In this document: positions 7,009-15,539 of the stretch, in pieces
How the letters are laid out: each line of letters begins with the position of its first letter
Position numbering within the stretch: position 1 is the first letter of the stretch
Origin: Deltaproteobacteria bacterium
GTDB lineage: Bacteria > Desulfobacterota > DSM-4660 > Desulfatiglandales > HGW-15
Assembly (NCBI GenBank): GCA_019308985.1
Contig: JAFDHB010000027.1
Location: 1 to 27,810, forward strand
DNA: 27,810 nt
Reading direction: 5' to 3'
Made by a program: the position numbers and the translations under genes
Notes under the pieces: model-generated
Told to the model about the DNA's origin: nothing
Database searches by the model: none
Seen by the model: only the letters and a program-made list of their open reading frames with translations

Positions 7009-8202
7009 ATGTTTACGGATTTCTTCTATAAACTGAGGGAGGTGGGGATACCGGTCTCGCCCACCTCTTTTCTCAGGCTCCAGAAGGCCCTGAGCATGGG
7101 GCTGATCAACTCCCTGGAGGATTTCTATTTCGCCGCCAGGTCGATCCTGGTCAAGAGCGAGAGGTATTTTGACCTCTACGACAGGGTATTCGCTCACAGG
7201 TTCCAGGGTGTCGAATTCCAAGACCCGGACGAGGTGGAACTGACGGAAGTGGCCCGAGCCCTCCTGGATGAGTGGCTCAAGGATCCCAAGGTTCTTGCGG
7301 ATGCGTTGGGAGTTGACGAAAAGGAACTCCAAAAACTGACCCCAGAGGAACTGATCCAATATTTTCTTGACAGGCTGAAGGAACAGACAGAGGCACACCA
7401 CGGTGGTAGCAAATGGATCGGAACAGGAGGGACTTCCCCTGTGGGTCATTCAGGGTATCACCCTGGAGGCATGAGAGTCGGAGGGGTGTCCCGGAACAAG
7501 TCTGCGGTAAAGGTCGCCATGGACAGGCGATACAGGGACTATTCCCAAGAAGGGCCCCTGACCGAATCCCAGATGGGCGAGGCCCTCAAGAGACTCAGGA
7601 ATATGGTCCCGGTGGGACCCAAGGACGTCGTGAACATAGACGAGACCATCTATCAGACCATGAAGAATGCAGGTGAGATCGAGATCGTCTTTGATAGGAG
7701 TCTCAAGGACCGCCTCAAGGTGATCCTTGCCATCGATAACGGGGGTTGGTCCATGGACCCTTACATAGAGGTGGTTCAGACACTCTTCAACTACGCGAGA
7801 TCACAGTTCAAGGATCTCAAGACTTTTTTCTTTCACAATACGATCTACGACAAGTTATGGGAAGACCCGCCGAGGCGCCACAAACCCTTTCCCGTGGATG
7901 AACTGGCGCGCCTGGATCAGGAGACCAGGTTCATAATAGTGGGCGATGCGAGCATGGCCCCCTATGAGCTTATGGCGACGGACGGTTCGATACACCTCGA
8001 TGAGCGCTCCGGTAAACCCAGCTACGAGAGGCTCAGGTTCATAGCCCGCACCTTTCCCCATTCCGTGTGGTTGAACCCGAAAATGGCGCATGAATGGCCC
8101 TACACCCGCACGATTCAGATGATAAGAGAGATATTTCCCATGTTTGAGTTGACCCTTGACGGCCTGGAGAAGGCGGTCAAGTACCTCATGAGCAGAAACT
8201 AG
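7009..8202 (+). CDS. VWA domain protein, CoxE-like partner of MoxR
   Basis: This 397-residue protein starts with the CoxE-like FTDFFYKLREVGIPVSPTSFL (residues 2-22), has a hydrophilic middle with a Gly/His-rich loop (about 137-160) and a C-terminal VWA domain from about residue 235. The MIDAS motif is altered: D243-N-G-G-W-S instead of D-x-S-x-S, so the first serine is replaced by glycine, while a later conserved-looking D (IIVGDASM) is kept. MoxR-VWA pairs of the CoxD/CoxE type help assemble metal cofactors such as the CO dehydrogenase active site; here no such enzyme is adjacent. It lies 31 bases after moxR with AGAGGTGAG before the ATG, so the two genes are almost surely co-transcribed. 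Confidence 0.87.
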   Translation: MFTDFFYKLREVGIPVSPTSFLRLQKALSMGLINSLEDFYFAARSILVKSERYFDLYDRVFAHRFQGVEFQDPDEVELTEVARALLDEWLKDPKVLADALGVDEKELQKLTPEELIQYFLDRLKEQTEAHHGGSKWIGTGGTSPVGHSGYHPGGMRVGGVSRNKSAVKVAMDRRYRDYSQEGPLTESQMGEALKRLRNMVPVGPKDVVNIDETIYQTMKNAGEIEIVFDRSLKDRLKVILAIDNGGWSMDPYIEVVQTLFNYARSQFKDLKTFFFHNTIYDKLWEDPPRRHKPFPVDELARLDQETRFIIVGDASMAPYELMATDGSIHLDERSGKPSYERLRFIARTFPHSVWLNPKMAHEWPYTRTIQMIREIFPMFELTLDGLEKAVKYLMSRN

Positions 8203-8304
8203 GCCTGAAGGGGTACGGGATTCTTATCCACGACAGCTGCCTTCCATCCACCTAAAATCAAGGGATGTCCCGGACAGAGACACAGGAGCCGGTAGAGGAG
8301 TTGA

Positions 8305-9393
8305 ATGATGGCATTTGAGACCATACAGGAGATCATACTCAAGGCATACCAGAGCATGCCTCCCAATGTTTGGGAATACGTGAGCGGGGGTACCGAATCT
8401 GAGACGACCCTCCTTAGGAATCGCCATTCCTTGGATAGCCTGGGCTTTCGCCCCAGGGTCCTCCGCGACGTATCGAGAATCGATCCTTCCACCACATTCC
8501 TCGGGAGCAGGTTGCGAATACCGGTCTTCCTTGCACCAGTGGGAAGCCTGAGCCTGATTCATGCCAAGGGCGCACACCTCGCCCTGGCGTCGGCCTCGAG
8601 GTTCGGGACCCTGATGTTCCTCAGTTCCGTGAACGGAACGATGGAAGTAGAGGAGGGAGCAAAACTGGCTGGTGAAAACTTGGTCTTTCAGCTCTACGTA
8701 AGGGGGGATGACTCCTGGGTGGAAGAGCACCTGGAACGCCTGGCAGGGCTCAAGGTCAGTGGTTTTTGTCTCACGGTGGATATAGCCTATTACAGCAGGA
8801 GGGAGAGAGACCTCTTTAACCGTTACAGGCCTCCCGGCCGGGAAGCAGGGGAAAGGGAAGGTTTCAGGCACCAGGCTGCTTTGACGTGGGATTTTGTGGA
8901 CAGGGTGCGTGAGAGGCTCCAAGTGCCTCTGGTAATAAAGGGGATAGCCACTGCGGAAGATGCAGGGCTGGCGATCGAGCACGGGGCCGATGTGGTGTAT
9001 GTTTCAAACCACGGGGGGCGTCAGCTGGATCATTGTCTTGGATCTATAGGGGCGCTTCCGGAGGTCGTAAGGGCGGTGGACGGCAGGGCCGAAGTAGTGG
9101 TAGACGGTGGCTTTGTACGGGGGACGGACGTCCTCAAGGCGATTGCGCTCGGGGCCAAGGCCGTGGGTCTGGGTAAGCTCCAGGTCTGGGCCCTGGCTGC
9201 AGGCGGTGAAAAAGCGCTCACGAGGGTGCTCGAGATCCTGGAGGAAGAGATCTCCGTCAGCATGGGGCTCCTGGGCATAAGGAAGCTTGATGAACTGACG
9301 CCAGACTTTGTGACACAGGTGCTCCCGGTAAGGAATCCCGGCCCATTGAGTCCCTTCCCCAGCATAGAAAAAATCATCCAGGACTTGATTTGA
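8305..9393 (+). CDS. FMN-dependent alpha-hydroxy-acid oxidase/dehydrogenase family protein
   Basis: This 362-residue TIM-barrel protein belongs to the lactate/glycolate/mandelate oxidase family. Visible hallmarks are YVSGGTESETTLLRNR near the N-terminus, FRPRVLRDVS, IPVFLAPVG, FQLYV, LTVD, VIKGIATAEDA, the catalytic SNHGGRQLD (His at residue 236) and the FMN-phosphate region VVVDGGFVRGTDVLKAIALGA. In the last motif a Val stands where many members have a second Arg (GGxRRG). These enzymes oxidise 2-hydroxy acids with transfer of electrons to O2, quinone or another acceptor; in an anaerobe a dehydrogenase role is more likely. The substrate cannot be predicted. ATG 8305 and ATG 8308 both follow GAGGAG; the second has the better spacing (7 bases). 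It lies 102 bases after the VWA gene, possibly in the same operon. Confidence 0.88.
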   Translation: MMAFETIQEIILKAYQSMPPNVWEYVSGGTESETTLLRNRHSLDSLGFRPRVLRDVSRIDPSTTFLGSRLRIPVFLAPVGSLSLIHAKGAHLALASASRFGTLMFLSSVNGTMEVEEGAKLAGENLVFQLYVRGDDSWVEEHLERLAGLKVSGFCLTVDIAYYSRRERDLFNRYRPPGREAGEREGFRHQAALTWDFVDRVRERLQVPLVIKGIATAEDAGLAIEHGADVVYVSNHGGRQLDHCLGSIGALPEVVRAVDGRAEVVVDGGFVRGTDVLKAIALGAKAVGLGKLQVWALAAGGEKALTRVLEILEEEISVSMGLLGIRKLDELTPDFVTQVLPVRNPGPLSPFPSIEKIIQDLI

Positions 9394-9550
9394 GCGTAAT
9401 CCTGGATAAACACGACTCCATTTCCCCTTCAACACTATGATCTGAAAACCCTCACCCGAAATGCCTGCCATACCCTCCCCTCGTTTTCCCCACAATTCCT
9501 CTCCAAACATCCATCCCAAGGGCCACGATGGCGCTTTTGAAAAGAAGAAG

Positions 9551-9683
9551 GACGAACTCGTAAAAAGCCTGAAAGTGCTCATTTCTGTCATTCCTGCGAA
9601 AGCAGGAATCCAGTAATTTCACAGGCTTTTGGATGCCGGATCAAGCCCGGCATGACGGTTTTGGGACTTTTTACGAAGCCATC
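9551..9683 (+). repeat. MITE-like interspersed repeat, copy 1
   Basis: The ends are GACGAACTCGTAAAAAG (9551-9567) and ACTTTTTACGAAGCCATC (9666-9683), imperfect inverted copies of each other and of the ends of copy 2 at 21448-21600. The interior is different from copy 2 and holds two strong hairpins: ATTCCTGC-GAAA-GCAGGAAT (9590-9609) and ATGCCGG...CCGGCAT (9633-9653). The surrounding intergenic bases 9394-9550 and 9684-9785 show no gene. Copy 1 marks the left edge of the catabolic island. Confidence 0.75.
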
Positions 9684-9789
9684 AAGAAAGCATCTCCAAA
9701 ATGGGGCTAAGCGACAAATAGGGTGCTGGTAGAAATTTCAGTTTTTGGGGGAGATTTTTTGATTATTAGAAAAAAAAACAGAAAAAGAT

Positions 9790-9819
9790 TTGACAAGCGC
9801 TAAAATTTTCAATATGAAA
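9790..9819 (+). promoter_or_regulatory. Promoter with overlapping inverted repeat before the Lrp/AsnC gene
   Basis: TTGACA (9790-9795) and TATGAA (9813-9818) are 17 bases apart. The -10 region overlaps the inverted repeat TTTCA-ATA-TGAAA (9807-9819), with AAA and TTT extending it on both sides across a one-base bulge. AT-rich imperfect palindromes of this type are typical Lrp/AsnC targets, so autoregulation is likely. Confidence 0.5.
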
Positions 9820-9847
9820 TTTAGAAATTGCGAAATGGTAAGCTGGC

Positions 9848-10291
9848 ATGAAAACAGATGACATTGATTTGGCAATCATACGGCATCTTTGGGATGGACG
9901 TAAGCCCTTTAGCCAGATTGCAAAGGAGATAGGCGTTACCACAAACACTGTAAGAGCACGGGTCAACAAACTCATCGAGAATGGCGTGCTCCAGATCATT
10001 GGCCTGGTTGACCCCAAGGCCATTCCAGGGCACTACTCCGCCATCATAGGACTGAAAGTCGAACCCAAAAAGGTCAGGCAACTGGTCCAGAAGATAGGCA
10101 AGCTCAAGGGCGTGGTCACCGTCGCCAGCGTGACCGGTCGCTTTGACATTATGGCAGTGGTTTTCTTCAATGAACTGCACTCCCACCGGGATTTCATGCT
10201 TAATGAATTGGCACAGATGGATGGCGTGATTTCAATGGAAACTTTTTTCACTATGGATGCTGTCAATTGGCAATTACGCTATGTCTTGTAG
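9848..10291 (+). CDS. Lrp/AsnC-family transcriptional regulator
   Basis: This 147-residue protein has the usual Lrp/AsnC form: an N-terminal winged HTH (about residues 3-50; DIDLAIIRHLWDGRKPFSQIAKEIGVTTNTVRARVNKLIENGVL) and a C-terminal RAM ligand-binding domain (about 65-140; AIIGLKVEPKKVRQLVQKI, GVVTVASVTGRFDIMAVVFF). Members sense amino acids or small nitrogen metabolites and often regulate an adjacent gene set. The gene is the first of the island and is 113 bases before the DUF917 gene, with an AT-rich palindrome at its own promoter and a GC-rich hairpin in the gap. It is the obvious candidate for controlling the cluster. ATG 9848 is chosen because the HTH begins immediately; no strong Shine-Dalgarno is seen. 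Confidence 0.92.
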   Translation: MKTDDIDLAIIRHLWDGRKPFSQIAKEIGVTTNTVRARVNKLIENGVLQIIGLVDPKAIPGHYSAIIGLKVEPKKVRQLVQKIGKLKGVVTVASVTGRFDIMAVVFFNELHSHRDFMLNELAQMDGVISMETFFTMDAVNWQLRYVL

Positions 10292-10319
10292 GGTTGTGTT
10301 CCCTGAAGTTGGTCTTTCT

Positions 10320-10338
10320 CCGCCAATTTATTTGGCGG
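10320..10338. other. Perfect inverted repeat between the regulator and the DUF917 gene
   Basis: CCGCCAA (10320-10326) and TTGGCGG (10332-10338) flank a five-base loop TTTAT. No T-run follows, so it is either an operator for the neighbouring regulator or an mRNA hairpin before the operon. A looser TTGAT...ATCAA pair lies just downstream (about 10369-10387). Confidence 0.45.
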
Positions 10339-10404
10339 CGGTTTGGCGTCAGGAAGGAATACAAACTTTGATTTGAGATTGAGATCAATACCAGGAGACT
10401 CTTT

Positions 10405-11511
10405 ATGCGGTATCTAAATGCCGAGGACATTGAATACCTGGCCATTGGAGCGGCCGTTTTGGGCACCGGCGGGGGTGGAGACCCCTATCTCGGCAAGCTG
10501 ATGGCCAAGCAGGCGATCAGGGAGAAAGGGCCGGTTCGTCTTATCAACGTAGACGATCTTGCGGATGATGACTGGGTCATTCCTACGGCCATGATGGGCG
10601 CCCCCGCGGTTCTTCTGGAAAAGCTGCCCAATGGTGGCGAACCTGAATCCTGCTTCAAGACGATTCAGGGCTTTTTGGAGAAGCCGGCCGTCGCGACCAT
10701 GTCCCTTGAAGCGGGTGGCATCAACTCCTGTATTCCGGTTTATACTGCGGCCAGATTGCAGATTCCCCTCGTGGATGCTGATGGCATGGGGCGAGCCTTC
10801 CCGGAGATACCAATGGTCTCTTTCTCTCTGGATGGTGTGCCGGCTTCACCTATGGTGTGCGTGGATGAAAAGGGAAACCAAGTCCTTTTGCACACGATAG
10901 ACAACGCCTGGGTGGAAACACTCTCCAGGGCGGTGACTGTAGCCATGGGCCTGGCGTCCATGATCGGTCTTTACGTGATGAATGGCGCAACGCTTAAGAA
11001 GAGCGCCATCAGAGGAACCATCAGCCTTTGCATGGACATAGGCAAGGCAATCATCGATGCTACCTCGCGGAATATCAGCGCTGTGGATTCGATCCTGAAG
11101 ATTACAAAAGGGTATGTCATCTTTGGGGGCAAGCTGATCGACGTGCAAAGAGAACTGTCCACCGGTTTCGTCAGAGGACGGGCCTCCTTCGAGGGCATAG
11201 GCCCCAACAAAGGCCAGGTATTCGATATGGATTTTCAGAACGAAAACTTGATCGGCTACATTGATGGTGAGCCGAAAGCAATGGTCCCCGACCTAATCAC
11301 CGTCCTGGATTTGGAGAGTGGGACTCCCATTACTACCGAAACCCTTCGCTACGGGCAGAGAGTTATCATCATCGGCATGCCCTGCGCCCCCATTTGGCGC
11401 ACAGAGAAGGGATTGAAGCAAGTCGGACCGCGTTATTTTAAGTACGACATGGACTACGTCCCCATCGAAGAACTCGTAGGGGATGTAAAGAGCAGGGAGA
11501 ATACAACATGA
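10405..11511 (+). CDS. DUF917 family protein (S-methyl-thiohydantoin desulfurase-like)
   Basis: This 368-residue protein is a full-length DUF917 (PF06032) member: it opens with YLNAEDIEYLAIGAAVLGTGGGGDPYLG (Gly-rich loop at residues 20-27), then AVLLEKLP, SLEAGGINSCIPVYTAARLQIPLVDADGMGRAFPE (about 98-133) and a C-terminal domain with ITVLDLESGTPITTETLRYGQRV. To my knowledge the family has been linked to desulfuration of S-methyl-thiohydantoin in ergothioneine breakdown; other members are uncharacterised. It is preceded by CAGGAGA and overlaps the downstream hydantoinase gene by 4 bases (ATGA). DUF917 and hydantoinase A genes are commonly neighbours or fused, which supports a joint reaction on a hydantoin-like ring. 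The specific substrate is not known. Confidence 0.85.
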   Translation: MRYLNAEDIEYLAIGAAVLGTGGGGDPYLGKLMAKQAIREKGPVRLINVDDLADDDWVIPTAMMGAPAVLLEKLPNGGEPESCFKTIQGFLEKPAVATMSLEAGGINSCIPVYTAARLQIPLVDADGMGRAFPEIPMVSFSLDGVPASPMVCVDEKGNQVLLHTIDNAWVETLSRAVTVAMGLASMIGLYVMNGATLKKSAIRGTISLCMDIGKAIIDATSRNISAVDSILKITKGYVIFGGKLIDVQRELSTGFVRGRASFEGIGPNKGQVFDMDFQNENLIGYIDGEPKAMVPDLITVLDLESGTPITTETLRYGQRVIIIGMPCAPIWRTEKGLKQVGPRYFKYDMDYVPIEELVGDVKSRENTT

Positions 11512-13061
11512 AATATCGCCTCGGCATCGACGTGGGTGGTACCAATACCGACGCGGTTATTTTGGATGAGTCAAACCGAGTCATTGCCAAATGCAAGCGT
11601 CCGACCACTCAAGACATTTCTACCGGTATCAAGCAGGCGGTAGAGAGCGTCTTAAATGACAGCGGGATTGATCCTGCCTCGATTGAACACGCCATGCTCG
11701 GCACGACCCACGCTACCAATGCCATCGTCGAGCGCAAGGGTCTGGCAAAGGTTGGCGTCCTGCGACTTGGGGCGCCATGTGGATTGGCCCTGCCTCCCAT
11801 GATGGATTGGCCCCAGGACATGTCCGGCCATATCGGGAGTAATTACAAGATGGTCAAGGGGGGGTATGAATTCGACGGCAGGCTCATTTCCCAACCAGAT
11901 GAGCGGGAGATCGAATCGGCCTTGCTGGCGTTGAGGGAACTCGGTATCGAGGCACTGGCCGTAAGCTGCGTCTTCTCACCTGTCAACAGCGACCAGGAGA
12001 TCCAGGCCGGCAAGATCGCCAAGAAGGTCTTCGGCGATGACTTCTCCATTTCCCTGTCCAGTGAAGTGGGGACCCTGGGCATCCTGGAGCGAGAGAATGC
12101 CACAATTTTGAACGCTGCCATCCTAAAAATAGCCGACAAAGCCTATGGCGCGTTTCAAGATATTCTCAAAGAACACAATATAGGCGCGGATCTGTTCATC
12201 ACCCAGAACGACGGCACCTTGATGTCCGTGGATTACGCCCGTAGATACCCGGTTTTCACTATCGCATCGGGTCCCACCAATTCAATAAGAGGCGCTGCCT
12301 TTCTTTCAGGTCTGGCGGACTGCGTTGTTGTCGACGTGGGGGGGACCACAACTGATGTGGGCATACTCAAAAACGGCTTCCCCAGGGAATCGTCGATAGC
12401 AGTGGAAATAGGGGGAGTGCGGACCAACTTTCGCATGCCCGATCTGATTTCCATTGGTCTGGGAGGCGGCTCGTTGGTCAAATCCGATGGGGGCTCTGTC
12501 ACGGTCGGCCCGAAATCAGTCGGGTACAGGATCACAGAAGAGGCCCTGATTTTTGGCGGCTCTAGCTTGACCGCCACGGATGTGGCGGTGGCATGCGGCC
12601 AATTCTCCCTTGGTGATCCCGCACTCGTCTCGGAGGTGGATATGGCCCTGTGCCGGCAAGCCAACGCCAGGATCAAGGTCATGGTCGAAGAAGTTATCGA
12701 CCGGATAAAGACCTCGGCAGGCGACATACCGGTGGTCCTTGTCGGCGGAGGTTCTATTATCGTGCCCAGGGAGCTCAAGGGGGCCAGCGAGGTGATTGTC
12801 CCGGACAACTTCGATGTGGCCAATGCCATCGGCGCGGCTATCAGTCAGGTGTCCGGCTCCATAGACGGCGTGTTTGACGTAGCTTCGAAAGGACGTGACG
12901 CTGTGGTCGTTGAAGTCAAGCAAGCGGCCATAGAGGAAGCGATCAAGGCCGGTGCAAGGGAGGAGACGGTCGAGATCGTCGACTTTGAGGAAATACCATT
13001 GGCTTACCTCCCATCCAATGCGGTCCGCTTTAGGGTCAAGGCGGTTGGGGAACTCAAGTAA
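11508..13061 (+). CDS. Hydantoinase/oxoprolinase A-type protein (HyuA-like)
   Basis: This 517-residue protein belongs to the ATP-dependent hydantoinase/5-oxoprolinase family, with an ASKHA-type fold. It has the phosphate motif GIDVGGTNTDAVIL (residues 5-18), HAMLGTTHATNAI (about 62-74), the second motif VVDVGGTTTDVGIL (about 273-286) and VLVGGGSIIVP (about 409-419). These enzymes hydrolyse cyclic amide bonds (hydantoins, 5-oxoproline, N-methylhydantoin) at the cost of ATP. Length is short compared with stand-alone HyuA (about 690 residues), as is usual for the versions paired with DUF917. No HyuB subunit gene is present in the window. It is translationally coupled to DUF917 through the ATGA overlap, with GGGAG 9 bases upstream. 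It probably acts in the cytoplasm on the compound imported by the linked ABC transporter. Confidence 0.86.
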   Translation: MKYRLGIDVGGTNTDAVILDESNRVIAKCKRPTTQDISTGIKQAVESVLNDSGIDPASIEHAMLGTTHATNAIVERKGLAKVGVLRLGAPCGLALPPMMDWPQDMSGHIGSNYKMVKGGYEFDGRLISQPDEREIESALLALRELGIEALAVSCVFSPVNSDQEIQAGKIAKKVFGDDFSISLSSEVGTLGILERENATILNAAILKIADKAYGAFQDILKEHNIGADLFITQNDGTLMSVDYARRYPVFTIASGPTNSIRGAAFLSGLADCVVVDVGGTTTDVGILKNGFPRESSIAVEIGGVRTNFRMPDLISIGLGGGSLVKSDGGSVTVGPKSVGYRITEEALIFGGSSLTATDVAVACGQFSLGDPALVSEVDMALCRQANARIKVMVEEVIDRIKTSAGDIPVVLVGGGSIIVPRELKGASEVIVPDNFDVANAIGAAISQVSGSIDGVFDVASKGRDAVVVEVKQAAIEEAIKAGAREETVEIVDFEEIPLAYLPSNAVRFRVKAVGELK

Positions 13062-13134
13062 AGGTGGCCGTCACATACCTCCAAGATAAAATAGTGCATT
13101 TTGACGCAATTTTTGAAGCAAGGGGGAATGGGAG

Positions 13135-13848
13135 ATGCCGGAGCTGTATGAACTAGAGTTGGGGAAAGCAGCACATATCATAGCTAACAAAATGTGTCGT
13201 ATCCAGAGAGGAGAATCAATCATAATAACGGTCGATTCTGTAATGGATTTTAGACCCGTCGAGGAGACGGCCAAGGCAGCCGAAGCCGCAGGAGGTAAAG
13301 TCATGGTGGCGTGGCATTCAACTCCAAGCGGCTATGGCAAAGTGGCTGATCCGCAACTACCCGAATCACTTAAGAAAGCAATACCTGTAGCAGATGTATG
13401 GATAGAATTCAATAACCAATGGCTCTTGTATTCAACACCATGGATAGAAGCGATGTCAAATGGCAGGACGCGATATCTCTTTTTGGGAGGATTGGATTCA
13501 CAACGTGTCACAAGGTGTATTGCAGGGCTTAATATGGATTTGCAGGAGAAGTTCCAAAATAAGGTTGTCGAGTTGACAAAAAAGGCCTCCAGGATGCGAA
13601 TCACGACAGCAGCAGGCACTGATGTCTCCTTTGAGAATGTGCCGGAGCGTCCCATAGCCAATGAACTGCATGCAGCCGTTCCGGGACCGCACTTTCTGGT
13701 AGGACAGATCGGATGGGCACCTCGGGAAGAAAGCATTAACGGCGTTATTGTGTTTGATGGATCTTTTTCAGGCGGCGGCGAAGCTGATCTGGGTATCCTA
13801 AGTACACGATGGCATAAATACGATGACATATCAGAATTCCATTTTTGA
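13135..13848 (+). pseudogene. M29 aminopeptidase/NicX-like metalloenzyme, 5' part, interrupted by IS630
   Basis: The first 222 codons (13135-13800) encode an M29-superfamily protein: MPELYELELGKAAHIIANK, RIQRGESIIITVDS, GGKVMVAWHS, TPWIEAMSNG, GTDVSFENVPERP and a glycine-rich VFDGSFSGGGEADLGIL. At CTA (13798-13800) the IS630 element begins; the frame reads 15 IS-derived residues and stops at 13848. Joining 13800 to 15064 restores an uninterrupted gene of 347 residues, with exact frame and a good family sequence (ILS-HPIELVIKNGRIV). The superfamily includes AmpS/PepS aminopeptidases (about 400 residues) and the ring-opening 2,5-dihydroxypyridine dioxygenase NicX (about 350 residues); the length favours the latter type. 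The start ATG 13135 has AAGGGGGAATGGGAG upstream and lies 73 bases after the hydantoinase gene. Confidence 0.85.
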
Positions 13849-13856
13849 CATATTTA

Positions 13857-13865
13857 TGGTATAAT
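13857..13865 (+). promoter_or_regulatory. Extended -10 promoter of the IS630 transposase
   Basis: TGGTATAAT (13857-13865) is a perfect extended -10 element (TGnTATAAT). A TTGACA lies at 13846-13851 but is too close to serve as its -35. It precedes a perfect GGAGG (13879-13883) and ATG 13889. Confidence 0.5.
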
Positions 13866-13888
13866 CCTTCCTCAGAGAGGAGGTGATT

Positions 13889-15029
13889 ATGCCAAGAAAA
13901 AGCCCATATAGAATCATTCTGATGGTAGATGAGAAAATACGATTACAGGCCATCTCAAGGAAATATACGTCACAATATCGTGATGTTGTCCGAGCCAAAA
14001 TTATCCTCCTTGCCGCTGAGGGATTTTCAAACAAAGAGATCGGCCAACGGCTTGAGTTGCCTCGACAGATCGTCTCCAAATGGCGAAAACGCTTCTTTGA
14101 CCAACGCCTGGCCGGTCTGCAGGAAAGGTCACGGCGCGGGAGGCCTGGCGCTTTTTCCCCCTGAAATTATTGTTGCTGTCAAGGCGCTTGCCTGCCAGTT
14201 GCCCAAACAGCTCGGACTCCCTTTTTCCAGATTTACTCACAATGAAATCGCTCGGCAGGCGGAAAAACAGGGGATTGTAGCCTCTATCAGTGGAAAAACT
14301 GTCTGGCGCTGGCTGAGCAAGGACGCTATCCGCCCCTGGTGTTACCGAAGTTGGATTTGGCCGAGGGACCCGGATTTCGAACAAAAAGCTGCAAGGATTC
14401 TGGACTTGTATCAGGGAATCTGGGAAGGAAAACCCCTGGACCGCCATGATTTCATTATCTCCTCTGATGAAAAGACCAGTATTCAGGCACGCCGTAGATT
14501 GGTGCCCGTAAAAGCCCCAAGCTCTGGTCGCTTTGGCTGTGTGGAGCATGAATATGCGAGAATGGGAGCTGTTGCTTACCTGGCAGCCTGGGATGTTCGG
14601 CAAGCCAAAATCTTCGGTTTGTGCAGGGATAGCACTGGAATCGACAGCTTTCACGACTTGGTCGATCTTGTCATGCGCCAGGAACCGTACCGATCCGCAC
14701 GTCGTGTATTTTGGGTGACTGATAATGGGTCTTCCCACAGGGGACAAAGATCTATCGATCGTCTTGAGCGTTGGTATCCCAATGCTATTCAGGTACATAC
14801 ACCGATCCATGCAAGCTGGCTTAACCAGGTTGAAATTTACTTCTCTGTACTACAGCGCAAGGTCCTTACGCCTAACGACTTTGAAAGCCTCGAAGAACTT
14901 GCAAGTAGAATCCTCAGCTTTCAAGCAGAATATGAAAGGGTGTCAAGGCCATTCGAGTGGAAATTCACTCGTGATGACCTGAAAAAATTACTATCCAGAT
15001 TCCATGAAGAGCAAATGTTAGCAGCTTGA
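13889..15029 (+). CDS. IS630-family DDE transposase, in two frames (+1 shift near 14151-14161)
   Basis: The N-terminal part (from ATG 13889, GGAGG 5 bases upstream) is a helix-turn-helix region: YRDVVRAKIILLAAEGFSNKEIGQRLELPRQIVSKWRKRF. It ends at TGA 14162-14164. The catalytic part continues in the next frame (FPPEIIVAVKALAC... to TGA at 15029) and shows the DDE residues: SSDEKTS, VTDNGSSH and NQVEIYFS. The frames overlap across CTTTTTCCCCC (14151-14161), where skipping one base joins them. This may be a programmed frameshift, known for some IS630-family members, or a one-base indel in a homopolymer that inactivates the gene. The joined product would be about 380 residues, normal for the family. 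The longer second-frame reading from 13929 is out of frame with the HTH and is not used. Confidence 0.85.
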
Positions 15030-15063
15030 AAATACGTCACCGAATTTTCGCCCCAGAGTACTA

Positions 15064-15441
15064 AGCCACCCCATCGAATTGGTCATCAAAAACGGAAGAA
15101 TTGTCCATATCAAAGGTCAAGAGGAAGCAAAGATCATGAGTAATTGGCTCAAGAAACTAGATGATCCAAACATGTACAATCTTGCCCATGTCTGCTACGG
15201 GTTTAACCCCGGGGCAAAACTTACAGGATTGTGCACGGAAGATGAACGAGTATGGGGATGTACTGAATGGGGGAATGGATACCAAGGACCTACGTTTAAG
15301 GGCAATCTACCACAAGCCATATCCCATGGTGACGGGATATGTCTGAATTCTACAGTATGGTTGGATGATACGCTGTTACTGAAGGAAGGAAAGGTGGTCC
15401 ATCCGGAACTTGTTGAGATATCGAAGGCAATGGGGAAGTGA
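15064..15441 (+). pseudogene. M29 aminopeptidase/NicX-like metalloenzyme, 3' part after IS630
   Basis: Codons from AGC 15064 continue the interrupted gene: SHPIELVIKNGRIVHIKGQEEA, then AHVCYGFNPGAKLTG, ERVWGCTEWGNGY and the metal-site-like ISHGDGICLNSTVWLDDTLL before the TGA at 15441. In the M29 superfamily the C-terminal half carries the His/Asp/Glu metal ligands, so this piece holds most of the active site while the 5' part is separated by the IS. A TTG at 15079 could in principle start a 120-residue fragment, but no ribosome-binding site precedes it. A functional enzyme is not expected unless the IS is excised. Confidence 0.85.
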
Positions 15442-15539
15442 GAAGAAACCATGTAATAACCATCAACCGTACCATGGCATGCAAGCCAAAGGAGGGCATT
15501 GGAAGGGAAGATCTAACAAAATGAAAGGAGGGCATAAAA

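Larger units (their letters stand above)
13801..15061 (+). mobile_element. IS630-family insertion sequence inside the M29-like gene
   Basis: The element is about 1261 bp and is flanked by a TA target duplication (13799-13800 and 15062-15063), as expected for IS630/Tc1; the flanks share CTAAG, so boundaries could shift by one or two bases. The terminal inverted repeats match at about 21 of 30 positions (left from GTACACGATGGC at 13802, right complement from GTACTCTGGGGC at 15061). The only gene is a DDE transposase. Precise removal of element plus one TA restores the host reading frame, so the insertion is probably recent. Confidence 0.9.
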
